A stretch of 64,000 nt of DNA from Psychroflexus gondwanensis ACAM 44. GTDB lineage: Bacteria > Bacteroidota > Bacteroidia > Flavobacteriales > Flavobacteriaceae. The notes below the pieces were generated by a model. The model was not told the DNA's origin and did not search any database. It saw nothing but the letters and a program-made list of their open reading frames with translations. Both the position numbers and the translations under genes were made by a program. Location of the stretch: assembly GCF_000355905.1 (NCBI RefSeq), contig NZ_APLF01000018.1:1-64000 (forward strand), given 5' to 3'. The first letter of the stretch is position 1. Each line of letters starts with the position of its first letter. Of the stretch, positions 1 to 8,080 are shown one piece after another.

Positions 1-25
1 AACTAATTAAAGTTGAGGTTTAAAA

Positions 26-66
26 GGTGGTGCTCCAGCCCCGAAGCCTCGGGGGGAACCAGGGTC
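26..66 (-). pseudogene. Broken tRNA-Phe 3' end (tRNA-like remnant)
   Basis: The bases on both sides of a central insert match the acceptor and T-arm end of the intact tRNA-Phe gene at 175-247. The shared order is the terminator sequence, then the acceptor 3' strand, then a T-arm half, then the gaaccaggg of the other T-arm half. The T loop is replaced by a GC-rich palindrome (39-54), and similarity stops after about position 66. No anticodon arm, D arm or acceptor 5' strand follows, so it cannot fold as a tRNA. Seen directly by comparing the two copies. That it is a decayed duplicate is inference. Confidence 0.6.
39..54. repeat. GC-rich palindrome inside tRNA remnant
   Basis: CCCCGA-AGCC-TCGGGG forms a 6-bp perfect stem with a 4-base loop. 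Its GC content stands out in this AT-rich stretch, and it sits exactly where the T loop of the intact tRNA-Phe copy would be. Short interspersed palindromes of this look are common in Flavobacteriia intergenic DNA, so insertion of such an element into a duplicated tRNA end is a plausible reading. Only this one copy is visible in the window. Confidence 0.5.
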
Positions 67-130
67 TATTTCTTATTTAGAATTTCGTTGGATTGTTTGC
101 TATAAATTATATAGAGGAAGTGTGTGGGTT

Positions 131-169
131 AAATATAAAAAAACCCCAACTAATTAAAGTTGAGGTTTA
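131..169 (-). terminator. Rho-independent terminator of tRNA-Phe
   Basis: Read on the minus strand, AACCTCAACT pairs with AGTTGGGGTT around a 6-base loop (arms 159-168 and 142-151) and is followed by a run of seven or more T. It lies directly downstream of tRNA-Phe. The same hairpin (without its distal arm, lost at the window edge) precedes the tRNA remnant at position 1-22. Confidence 0.85.
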
Positions 170-174
170 AAAGG

Positions 175-247
175 TGGTGCCTCCAGGAATCGAACCAGGG
201 ACACAAGGATTTTCAGTCCTTTGCTCTACCAACTGAGCTAAGGCACC
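175..247 (-). tRNA. tRNA-Phe (GAA)
   Basis: A 73-base cloverleaf on the minus strand. The 7-bp acceptor stem is GGTGCCT/AGGCACC. The D arm (GCTC...GAGC), the anticodon arm with GAA in the loop CTGAAAA, and the T arm with GGTTCGATTCC are all present. The discriminator base is A, and the CCA end is not encoded (CCT follows). It has its own terminator and sits just upstream of the divergently read coaX. Confidence 0.95.
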
Positions 248-319
248 AGTTTTAATGCGGGGGCAAATATAAAACCATTATTTAATTCTACAAAACAAAA
301 CTTGAAATATTCTTATCAC

Positions 320-327
320 TATCTTTG
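320..327 (+). promoter_or_regulatory. Bacteroidota-type -7 box for coaX
   Basis: TATCTTTG matches the Bacteroidota sigma-A -7 consensus TAnnTTTG exactly and ends 15 bases before the chosen coaX ATG at 343. An in-frame TTG at 325 overlaps this box, which argues against TTG as start. No convincing -33 element is seen. Confidence 0.5.
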
Positions 328-342
328 ACCCTAAATTTTGAC

Positions 343-1074
343 ATGAATTTAGTTATTGATGTAGGGAATACATTGGTTAAACTCGCAATATTTGATCAAG
401 ATCAACTGCTGGAGAGCACGTCATCTTCTTCAGCAAATGCATTAAAACATGTAAAGACTCTTTTTGAAACCTATCCTAAGCTTACTAACGGCATCATATC
501 TTCAACAGCTCAAGTTCCAGAAGACTTAAAAAAGGAATTGACTTTAGAGCTAAACCTTGTTGAATTCACTCATCAAAGTAAAGTCAATTTTAAAAATAAT
601 TATACAACCCCTGAAACCCTGGGTTTAGATAGAATAGCCCTTGTAGCAGCAGCTTCCGAGGTTTACCCTAATGCCAATGTTCTGGTTATAGATGCAGGGA
701 GCTGTATCACTTACGATTTTTTGGACAAAACAAATACTTACCAAGGAGGTGCTATCTCTCCAGGTTTGCAGATGCGTTTTAAAGCCATGCATACGTTTAC
801 AGAAAAATTACCGTTGATAACAAAGCCTTGGCAAAACACATTTTTCATCGGTAAATCTACTCACGAAGCAATGCAAATTGGTGTTTTCAAGTCAGTTTGC
901 TATGAAATCGACGGTTATGTTGAAGATTATCTTGCTGATTATGAAGATTTAACAGTTGTTTTAACAGGAGGTGATTACAATTTGTTGTCAGCATCTATAA
1001 AAAATAGCATATTTGCCACTTCGAATTTTTTATTAAAAGGCTTAAATAAAATTTTACAACTCAATTCAAATTAA
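343..1074 (+). CDS. coaX: Type III pantothenate kinase CoaX
   Basis: Catalyses ATP-dependent phosphorylation of pantothenate, the first step of coenzyme A synthesis, in the cytoplasm. The 243-residue product has the family marks of the ASKHA fold: DVGNT near the N terminus (residues 6-10), GLDRIA around 94-99 with the catalytic-region Asp96, and IDAGSC around 116-121. Length is normal. The ATG at 343 is preferred over an upstream TTG because the latter lies in the -7 promoter box and the conserved DVGNT then starts at residue 6. The stop codon overlaps the ATG of the next gene by one base, so it is probably co-transcribed with the envelope genes downstream. Confidence 0.93.
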   Translation: MNLVIDVGNTLVKLAIFDQDQLLESTSSSSANALKHVKTLFETYPKLTNGIISSTAQVPEDLKKELTLELNLVEFTHQSKVNFKNNYTTPETLGLDRIALVAAASEVYPNANVLVIDAGSCITYDFLDKTNTYQGGAISPGLQMRFKAMHTFTEKLPLITKPWQNTFFIGKSTHEAMQIGVFKSVCYEIDGYVEDYLADYEDLTVVLTGGDYNLLSASIKNSIFATSNFLLKGLNKILQLNSN

Positions 1075-2324
1075 TGCTCACTAGATTTATTCTTTTTACA
1101 TCGGTACTACTTTTAACGACTTCTTCAGCTTTAGCACAAGAAAACTCGTCCTCACCTTATTCTTTTCTAGGAATTGGGACTAAAGCCTTTAGAGGAACTG
1201 TAGAGAACAGATCTATGGGTGGATTAGGGATGTTGGGAGATAGTATTCATTTGAATTTAAAAAATCCAGCGGCCTACTCAGATTTGAAGTTAACAACGTT
1301 TACCGCTGGAGCTACAACCAATTCAGTCGAATTGGAGTCTGCTTCTGCTTCTGATAACTTAGATTATTTGACTTTAGATTATATTGCTATTGGACTTCCT
1401 TTCAATAAACTTGGTGTAGGTTTTGGAATAAAACCTAGAACTGCAGTGGGTTATGAATTAGTAGAAAGAACAAGCACTACCTTATCACAGTTAAATGGTC
1501 GAGGAGGCTTAAATACAGTTCACTTATCTGCTGGTTTTGAACCCTTTAAAAATTTTAGACTAGGGGGTACAGTCAATTACAATTTTGGAGACATTGAGAA
1601 TAAGAATCTTATTTTTAGAGAACAGATTCAGTTTGCTTCTAGAGAACTAAATTTTATTGATATTAGTGGATTGTCTTACAATGTTGGTGCGCTCTATAAG
1701 TTTAATTTAAATGAAAAATTGACTATTAATACGTCTTTAAGGTATGAAACAGGTTCAAGTTTAAATGTAAGCAATAGAAGAGAACTTGCTACGATTCAAA
1801 TAGGCCAAAACGACACTGAAATTGTTGTAGATGAGTTTGATGTGGAGCCTAGAGATTCTGAAATAAAATTACCAGAAATGTTAGCCTTTGGAGCTGGGAT
1901 AGGTGAAGATAAAAAATGGTTTGTAGGCTTGGAGTACGAACACTACCAAGCGGGAGATTTTTCTTCACTTTCCTACAATTTTGGTCCCGAGGTAGCTCAA
2001 ATAGATGCAAATGTTTTTCGTCTTGGAGGATATTATATTCCTAGGTACAATGACCCTGTAAGTTACTTTAAGCGAGTGGTTTATAGAGCAGGCCTTAGGA
2101 TGGAGCAAACAGGTTTAGAATATCGAGGTGAAGATATTGATGAGTTTGGCATATCATTTGGTCTAGGTTTACCTGCAGGTCGGGTATTTACCAATGCCAA
2201 CTTGGGAGTAGAGTATTTTGAAAGAGGAACAACTAGTAATAATTTAATTCAAGAAAACTTTATTAGTGTATTTTTGAGTTTTTCTTTCAACGATAAATGG
2301 TTCATTAAATCTAAATATAATTAA
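1074..2324 (+). CDS. Putative outer-membrane beta-barrel protein
   Basis: The 416-residue product begins with a clear Sec signal peptide ending at ALAQ (about residue 21). Many alternating amphipathic segments with Gly/aromatic ends follow, as in FadL/PorV-like barrels of Bacteroidota. The N-terminal part NRSMGGLGM and LKNPAAYSDL resembles the conserved start of the family found next to coaX in Flavobacteriia. No enzymatic motif is seen. Its ATG overlaps the coaX stop, and it is followed 13 bases later by a TPR protein and then lptC, which suggests an outer-membrane transport or assembly role. Exact function unknown. Confidence 0.75.
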   Translation: MLTRFILFTSVLLLTTSSALAQENSSSPYSFLGIGTKAFRGTVENRSMGGLGMLGDSIHLNLKNPAAYSDLKLTTFTAGATTNSVELESASASDNLDYLTLDYIAIGLPFNKLGVGFGIKPRTAVGYELVERTSTTLSQLNGRGGLNTVHLSAGFEPFKNFRLGGTVNYNFGDIENKNLIFREQIQFASRELNFIDISGLSYNVGALYKFNLNEKLTINTSLRYETGSSLNVSNRRELATIQIGQNDTEIVVDEFDVEPRDSEIKLPEMLAFGAGIGEDKKWFVGLEYEHYQAGDFSSLSYNFGPEVAQIDANVFRLGGYYIPRYNDPVSYFKRVVYRAGLRMEQTGLEYRGEDIDEFGISFGLGLPAGRVFTNANLGVEYFERGTTSNNLIQENFISVFLSFSFNDKWFIKSKYN

Positions 2325-2337
2325 ACACTTTAAAATT

Positions 2338-3708
2338 ATGAAGTTTAAAATCGCTTTTACACTTTTTGGAGTTCTTTTCGCTTTAAGTACAGCAAATGCT
2401 CAAGATTGTAATGTCACGCTTAGTTTATTTAATGAGAGCGCAAAAGTTAAAAACTTTGACGATGCCTATCCTAAATATAAGGATCTCTTAGAAAATTGTG
2501 CTGATTTAAATATTCTTATCTATCAACGTGGAGGGAAAATGCTTGAAGACATGATAGATCTAGCAGAAACTGATGACAAGAAAATGCAGTTGGTCCAAGA
2601 ATTTATTGCTAATCAAAGAATGCGATTAGAGAAATTCCCTAACGATACCAAAGAGGGAGATATGCTTGCTGATATAGCAATGATCCAGTATAAAAATGAA
2701 ATAGGAACTCTAGAGGAAAGACTAGAAGCTTTTGAAGAGGTTGTTGAAACCGATAAGGACAACTTTTCTTCACCTGTAGCTATCTATGCCTACTTTAGAA
2801 TCGCTAATGACCTAAATGATACTGGAGAAAGAGATATCCAATTTTTATTCGATAAGTATGATGAGGTAATTCTCTTGATCGAAACTCAAGAAAATGATAA
2901 AGCAGCTGAAGCAAAACCATTAATAGAAAAGCAAGAAGCTCAAGAAGAATTGACGTCTAGAGAATCCAGAATTCTAAAAAATTCTGAAATCTATTTAAGA
3001 AATTACACTAAAATTAAAGGAAGTGTAAATTCTTTACTTGGATCTAAAGCAGATTGCGATAACTTATTACCGCTTTACAAGAAAGATTTTGAAGAAAAGA
3101 AAAACGATTTAAATTGGTTAAGAAATGCTAATGAGAGGCTCTCTGCAAAAGATTGTACGGAAGATCCTTTATTTTTCAAAGTTTCAGAAGCGCTTCATCG
3201 ACAAGAGCCATCAGCAAATTCTGCTTATTCATTAGGACAACTTGCAGAAGCTGAAGGTAACAGAGGAAAAGCTTTAGAATATTTCAACGAAGCTGCGGAG
3301 CTGGCACAAGACAAAGTTAGAAAAGCTAGAATTTATTATAGAATCGCTAACAATTATAAAGAAAGAGGAAGCCTTTCTCAAGCTAGGAGCTATTACAGAA
3401 AAGCTTTAGACAATAAGCCTTCTATGGGAATCGCTTACTTGAAGATTGCAGAAATGTATGCTAAAAGTGCCAATAACTGCGGTGAATCTGTTTTTGACAA
3501 AAGATCAGTTTACTGGTTGGCTGCAGATTACGCTACAAGAGCTGGCCGTGTAGATCCATCTTTAAGTTCTACAGCTACTGCCACTGCAGCAAGTTATAAA
3601 GGTAGAGCTCCGCAAAAATCGGACATCTTTCAAGAAGATGCAGCAGGTAAGAAAATTTCGTTTTCTAACTGTTGGATAGGTGAAAGTGTGGTTGTACCAA
3701 ACCTCTAA
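2338..3708 (+). CDS. Periplasmic tetratricopeptide-repeat protein
   Basis: The 456-residue product has a signal peptide ending at ANAQ (about residue 21), then a mostly helical, acidic body. Two or three recognisable TPR units lie around residues 295-390; the clearest contain ALEYFNEAAELA and ARSYYRKALDNKP. TPRs are protein-protein docking modules, so a scaffold role in the periplasm is likely. It lies between an outer-membrane barrel and lptC, and its stop is only one base before the lptC start, so the genes are coupled. No specific partner can be named. Confidence 0.8.
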   Translation: MKFKIAFTLFGVLFALSTANAQDCNVTLSLFNESAKVKNFDDAYPKYKDLLENCADLNILIYQRGGKMLEDMIDLAETDDKKMQLVQEFIANQRMRLEKFPNDTKEGDMLADIAMIQYKNEIGTLEERLEAFEEVVETDKDNFSSPVAIYAYFRIANDLNDTGERDIQFLFDKYDEVILLIETQENDKAAEAKPLIEKQEAQEELTSRESRILKNSEIYLRNYTKIKGSVNSLLGSKADCDNLLPLYKKDFEEKKNDLNWLRNANERLSAKDCTEDPLFFKVSEALHRQEPSANSAYSLGQLAEAEGNRGKALEYFNEAAELAQDKVRKARIYYRIANNYKERGSLSQARSYYRKALDNKPSMGIAYLKIAEMYAKSANNCGESVFDKRSVYWLAADYATRAGRVDPSLSSTATATAASYKGRAPQKSDIFQEDAAGKKISFSNCWIGESVVVPNL

Positions 3709-3709
3709 A

Positions 3710-4270
3710 ATGGCAAAAAAAAAATCACTCATTTACAAAAGCATTGCTGTATGTATTTTTACAGCAATGCTTTTTGCTTGTGAGGGAAATCTAAGGGATG
3801 TTAAGCAGATGGAAAAAGATTTTCTAGAACCTCAATCCAAGGTGTACGATCTTAATCTCTTTTATACAGATAGTGGCTTTGTAAAAGCAAACCTGAGAAG
3901 TCCCGAAATGCTAGATTTTTCCAACAGGAAATTCCCTTTCAGAGAATTTCCTCAAGGTATTGAACTTGATTTTTTTGAAAAAGACTCTAGTAAAAATACA
4001 GTGACTTCAGACTATGCTATTCAATATTTGGAAACTGGACTTATCGATTTAAGACAAAACGTAAGTATTGTGACTTCCGATAGTACAATTTTGAGAAGCC
4101 CTCAACTTTATTGGGATCAAAAACAGGAATGGCTTTTCACAGATTACAATTACGAATTACAACTTTCCAATGGCGCTAAAAACCAGGGAGAAGGTTTTGA
4201 TTCCGATCAGAAATTTAATACCTTCAATTCAAGAACGAACACTGGTATCCAATATATCCAAGACAAATGA
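3710..4270 (+). CDS. lptC: LPS export protein LptC (lipoprotein-type)
   Basis: LptC links the inner-membrane LptBFG exporter to the periplasmic LPS bridge. The 186-residue product has a basic N terminus, a hydrophobic stretch and a lipobox-like LFAC, then a beta-rich domain typical of LptC. Motifs include SDYAIQYLETGLIDLRQNV and the late WDQKQEWLFT. The ATG at 3710 is chosen over a GTG at 3680 because it follows the upstream stop by one base and gives a normal signal sequence. Oddly, a strong terminator-like hairpin (3737-3775) lies within codons 10-22. It overlaps the following small gene by 4 bases. Confidence 0.82.
   Translation: MAKKKSLIYKSIAVCIFTAMLFACEGNLRDVKQMEKDFLEPQSKVYDLNLFYTDSGFVKANLRSPEMLDFSNRKFPFREFPQGIELDFFEKDSSKNTVTSDYAIQYLETGLIDLRQNVSIVTSDSTILRSPQLYWDQKQEWLFTDYNYELQLSNGAKNQGEGFDSDQKFNTFNSRTNTGIQYIQDK
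3737..3775 (+). terminator. Terminator-like hairpin inside lptC
   Basis: A perfect 15-bp stem (arms 3737-3751 and 3760-3774) with an 8-base loop ends in five T. It has the full form of an intrinsic terminator but lies inside the lptC signal-sequence codons, about 30 bases after the TPR gene stop. It may partly terminate transcription of the upstream genes or attenuate lptC when translation is slow. Structure is seen; activity is inference. Confidence 0.55.
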
Positions 4271-4458
4271 AATTTTTCAAATACTTTGAATTCGCCTATA
4301 TCGCTTTTGCAATCTTCTTTATTATAGAGGCCATAAGGATTTGGGCAGAGAGTGAAGGTAGAGCTTATCTATACCTATTTTTTTCAGCCCTTGCGGTATC
4401 TATGTTTTTTTTCAAAAGACGTTTTAGAAAAAAAATTGAAAAAAAAAATAAACAATAA
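4267..4458 (+). CDS. Small two-helix membrane protein
   Basis: The 63-residue product has two hydrophobic segments (about residues 8-26 and 34-50) and a strongly basic tail rich in Lys/Arg, predicting an inner-membrane hairpin with both ends in the cytoplasm. No known domain is recognised. Its ATG overlaps the lptC stop (ATGA) and its own stop overlaps the next ATG, so it is embedded in a coupled operon, which supports it being a real gene. A role in envelope assembly is only suggested by the neighbours. Confidence 0.7.
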   Translation: MKFFKYFEFAYIAFAIFFIIEAIRIWAESEGRAYLYLFFSALAVSMFFFKRRFRKKIEKKNKQ

Positions 4459-5747
4459 TGAGCACAGAAGTCCTCATTATCGTTTTATGCTTATTACTTT
4501 CAGCATTTTTTTCTGGTATGGAAATCGCCTTCGTATCTGCAAATAAGGTGCATATTGAACTTCAAAAGAACCAAAGCAACCTTATTGCCAGCGTGCTTAA
4601 GACCTTGACGAAAAAACCTTCCAAGTTTATCGCTACAATGTTGGTAGGTAATAATATCGCTTTAGTAGTATATGGGTTTTTTATGGGGGATCTTATTATG
4701 AATTGGTTTGAGAGTCTGCGGCCTTTGCAAAGTGAATTTTTAAGTTACCTTATTGTTGAAGCTAGCTTGTTTACGCAAACCCTCATTTCTACAATCGTTA
4801 TCCTCTTTACAGCTGAATTTTTGCCCAAGGTTTTTTTTCAGATTTATGCAAACGTATTGCTTAAAGTATTCAGCGTTCCAGCTTTTATTTTTTATTACTT
4901 ATTTAGCTTTATTTCTAGTTTTGTGATCTGGGTATCTGATTTTATTCTAAAGAAAATTTTCAAAATTGAAGGGGATAAAGTACAGCTTAACTTTAGTAAA
5001 GTGGAGCTTGGTGATTACATCAACCAACAGATGGAAACCGTTGAGTACAATCAGGATGTAGACTCTGAAATACAAATCTTTCAGAATGCTCTGCAATTTT
5101 CTGAGGTTAAAGCTCGAGAAGTTATGATTCCCCGTAATGAGATTGTAGCTGTCGATATTTCGGATGGCACTCAAGACTTGGTTGACATTTTTACAAAAAC
5201 TGGCTTATCTAAATTATTGGTTTATAAAGAAAGCAACGACGACATTGTAGGTTATATCCATTCTTTTGAAATGTTTAGGAATCCACAGGATATCAAAAGT
5301 ATTTTGATGCCAGTTGTTTTTGTGCCTGAAACGATGTTGGTAAAAGAAATCCTCAATATCCTTATCAAAAAACGAAAGAGTATTGCTGTGGTTGTAGATG
5401 AATATGGTGGGACAAGCGGGATGATGACAGTAGAAGATATTGTAGAAGAATTGTTTGGTGAGATTGAAGACGAGCATGATTCCGTGGTTCTGGTAGAAGA
5501 GAGGATAAGAGATAATTTTTATAAATTCTCAGCACGATTGGATGTTGACTACATCAATGAAAAATATAAAGTAAATCTTCCAGAAAGTGAAAATTATGAA
5601 ACTTTGGGTGGAATGATCGTAAATACGACTGAAGAAATCCCAGACGTTGGTGAAGAAGTAGAGATCGACCAATTTAAAATAAAAATTCTGGAAGCTTCTA
5701 GCAAAAAAATAGAATTGGTTTCTATTAAGCTAGACACATCAGAATAG
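4458..5747 (+). CDS. CNNM/CBS-domain membrane protein (CorC/HlyC type)
   Basis: The 429-residue product has an N-terminal CNNM (DUF21) domain with four hydrophobic segments, starting with FFSGMEIAFVSAN at about residues 17-29. A CBS pair follows around 205-335 (EVMIPRNEIVAVD and VVVDEYGGTSGMMTVEDIVEE are typical), then a C-terminal CorC_HlyC domain. Members are implicated in Mg2+/Co2+ export or metal-linked signalling. The gliding protein GldE belongs to the same superfamily, but its usual partner gldD is absent here. ATG overlaps the previous stop. Confidence 0.82.
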   Translation: MSTEVLIIVLCLLLSAFFSGMEIAFVSANKVHIELQKNQSNLIASVLKTLTKKPSKFIATMLVGNNIALVVYGFFMGDLIMNWFESLRPLQSEFLSYLIVEASLFTQTLISTIVILFTAEFLPKVFFQIYANVLLKVFSVPAFIFYYLFSFISSFVIWVSDFILKKIFKIEGDKVQLNFSKVELGDYINQQMETVEYNQDVDSEIQIFQNALQFSEVKAREVMIPRNEIVAVDISDGTQDLVDIFTKTGLSKLLVYKESNDDIVGYIHSFEMFRNPQDIKSILMPVVFVPETMLVKEILNILIKKRKSIAVVVDEYGGTSGMMTVEDIVEELFGEIEDEHDSVVLVEERIRDNFYKFSARLDVDYINEKYKVNLPESENYETLGGMIVNTTEEIPDVGEEVEIDQFKIKILEASSKKIELVSIKLDTSE

Positions 5748-5897
5748 GGCTATAACTGGGTTACACTCTGTAGTTTCATTTAAATGGTAATTCAAATTTT
5801 TCATTTAAAAGAGTTTCAAATATTTTAAACGACAAAATTTTATATATGGGCTAATTATCTTATTTTCGCCCCACTAGATTTCTTAAAATATCCTAAA

Positions 5898-8012
5898 ATG
5901 GCAATACTCAGTAAAATTAGAGAACGAACAGTTTTTCTTATTGTAATTATAGCTTTAGCTTTATTTGCTTTTGTACTTACAGACTTATTCAGAAATGGAG
6001 GGTTTTCTTCAGACAAAGCAACTAGTAGTGTTGGTGTAATTGGTGATGAAGAAATAGGTAGAGAAGAATTTGCCGCAGAAGTAGAAAATATTGTACAACA
6101 AAGCCAAGGCCGCGTAAGTACACTACAAGCAGCCAACCAAGCCTGGGAAAATAACTTACGTAGAACGTTGTTAAAACAAGAGTTTGAAAGCTTAGGTCTA
6201 GAAGTAGGCGCAGACCAGATTACAGATGCTATGGCTCAACAATTAGCTGGTGATCCAAGGTTTTCAAACGAAGCTGGTTTTTTCGACGAGGCAAAATTGA
6301 AGCAGTTTATAGCTGAGTTGAAAGTAACGTCTCCACAACAATACCAACAATGGGTGAACTTTGAGCAGTCTATGGAAGTGAATGCTAAGTCTCAACTTTA
6401 TTTTAATATGGTGAAGGCAGGAGTACAAGCTACACTATTGGAAGGTCGACAAATTTATCATCAAGAAAACGATAACCTTACTTTTGAATTTGTAAAAGTT
6501 CCTTTTGATAAGGTGGAAGAAGTTGAAGTTTCAAAATCTGATATTCAAAATTACATCAACGCTCACAAAGAAAGGTTTCAGCAAGAGGCTAAGCGTAATT
6601 TGGAGTACGTGTATTTTGAAGAAGCTCCTTCAGAAGAAGATAACGCTTCTGTTTTAGAAGAGATCAAAAAACTTACGACTGACGAGAAGGTAGAACAAGC
6701 GGAAGGCTTATCTAACTTCAATACTACAGATAATCTTCAGGAGTTTGTTGCTGTTCATTCAGAAACACCATACAATGATAATTATACCTTCGAGTATAAC
6801 ATGAAAGGTGAATTTGCCCAAGCTATCTTAGACTTGGATGTGAATGAAGTTTATGGTCCTTATTACGAAAATGAAAGCTATAAAATCTCAAAACTTGTAG
6901 AGCGAACGCAAAAAGCAGACTCTGTAAAAACGAGCCATATTTTAGTTACTTATGATGGTACTCGTGTGGATGCTTCAGTCACTAGAACAAAAGAGGAAGC
7001 CAAAGCTTTAGCAGATAGTTTAACGACTGTGGTGGGAAGAAACTCTGGCAAGTTTGCAGAGTTAGCGGATGAATTTTCTTCAGATCGCCAAAGTGCAGAA
7101 AATGGAGGTCAACTCAACTGGATTACTTATGGAGCTCTAGTTCCAGAATTCAATGATTATGTATTCGATGAAGCTAAAGTCAATAGTTATGGACTCGTAG
7201 AAACAGATTTTGGATTTCACGTTATTTATCTTGAAGATAGAACATCTCTTAAAGACGCCGTAAAAGTAGCTACAGTCACCAAAAGAGTCGAGCCTTCAGA
7301 AAAAACATTAAACGAACTATACCGATCGTCCAGTAAATTTGAATTAGCAACAAAAGATAATGACTTTAGAAAAGAGGCTGATAGTATTGAGCTTACTGTA
7401 AAACCTGTTAATGGAATTAATAAATTGGACGAAAGCATTCCTGGCGCAGGTCGTCAACGTTCTATCGTTAAGTGGGCTTTTGAAGGTGAAACTAAAACAG
7501 GAGACATCAAGAGTTTTGATACAGGAAGCGGATACATTGTGGCAAGAGTGACTAAAATCTCTAAGAAAGGCCTACAGTCAGCAGAAGAAGCCTCTGCAAT
7601 TGTTACTCCAATTTTAAGAAAACAAAAACAAGCTGAACAAATTAAATCTCAAATAGAAGGGGAAGACTTGAATGCTGTTGCTTCATCATTTGGGGTAATT
7701 AAGCAAAAAGCATCTTCGGTTAACATCAGCAATCCATTTATTCCTGGAGGCGGAAGAGAGCCAAAAATAGTAGGTGCTGCTTTTGCTATGAGCGTTAATG
7801 ATATTTCTAAACCTTTACAGGGAAATACTGGAGTGTATGTGATACAACTTCTGGAGAAGAACGAGGCACCTGCTTTACCCACTTATAGAGCTGTTGCTAA
7901 AGAAGAAACAGAAAAAAGAACACGCTCTTTATTAAATCCTAGAACAAGCCCAATTATCGAAGCTTTAAAGAACAGTAAAGAGATAGAAGACAATCGCCAT
8001 TTGATGTATTAA
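5898..8012 (+). CDS. ppiD: Membrane-anchored peptidyl-prolyl isomerase (PpiD/SurA-like)
   Basis: A periplasmic folding catalyst for exported and outer-membrane proteins. The 704-residue product starts with a single N-terminal membrane anchor (residues 11-30). A SurA_N-like chaperone region (about 35-250) follows, then one complete parvulin domain (about 343-450) containing KTSHILV, the GG-Q-L-N-W segment and the closing FGFHVIYLEDR. A second, degenerate parvulin-like part may follow. Length is close to Bacteroidota PpiD-like proteins. It lies 150 bases after the CNNM gene and converges on the mevalonate genes through a shared terminator. Confidence 0.88.
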   Translation: MAILSKIRERTVFLIVIIALALFAFVLTDLFRNGGFSSDKATSSVGVIGDEEIGREEFAAEVENIVQQSQGRVSTLQAANQAWENNLRRTLLKQEFESLGLEVGADQITDAMAQQLAGDPRFSNEAGFFDEAKLKQFIAELKVTSPQQYQQWVNFEQSMEVNAKSQLYFNMVKAGVQATLLEGRQIYHQENDNLTFEFVKVPFDKVEEVEVSKSDIQNYINAHKERFQQEAKRNLEYVYFEEAPSEEDNASVLEEIKKLTTDEKVEQAEGLSNFNTTDNLQEFVAVHSETPYNDNYTFEYNMKGEFAQAILDLDVNEVYGPYYENESYKISKLVERTQKADSVKTSHILVTYDGTRVDASVTRTKEEAKALADSLTTVVGRNSGKFAELADEFSSDRQSAENGGQLNWITYGALVPEFNDYVFDEAKVNSYGLVETDFGFHVIYLEDRTSLKDAVKVATVTKRVEPSEKTLNELYRSSSKFELATKDNDFRKEADSIELTVKPVNGINKLDESIPGAGRQRSIVKWAFEGETKTGDIKSFDTGSGYIVARVTKISKKGLQSAEEASAIVTPILRKQKQAEQIKSQIEGEDLNAVASSFGVIKQKASSVNISNPFIPGGGREPKIVGAAFAMSVNDISKPLQGNTGVYVIQLLEKNEAPALPTYRAVAKEETEKRTRSLLNPRTSPIIEALKNSKEIEDNRHLMY

Positions 8013-8030
8013 TCACTAGGTATTTATTAC

Positions 8031-8080
8031 TTATAAACAAAACCCCTTTTAGTCTTTACTAAAAGGGGTTTTGTTTATAA
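8031..8080. terminator. Bidirectional terminator between ppiD and GHMP kinase gene
   Basis: A very long inverted repeat (arms 8031-8053 and 8058-8080, 4-base loop) with a GC core CCCC/GGGG flanked by A- and T-rich arms. It can end transcription from both sides. The stop codon of the minus-strand kinase gene (8075-8077) lies inside the right arm. Confidence 0.88.

Noticed and set aside
325-342. TTG start for coaX at 325
   Set aside because: It overlaps the -7 promoter box and would add six residues before the conserved N terminus.
4458-5747. Gliding protein GldE
   Set aside because: Shares the CNNM/CBS architecture, but the usual partner gldD is not adjacent and the neighbours fit the coaX-lptC-ppiD envelope block.
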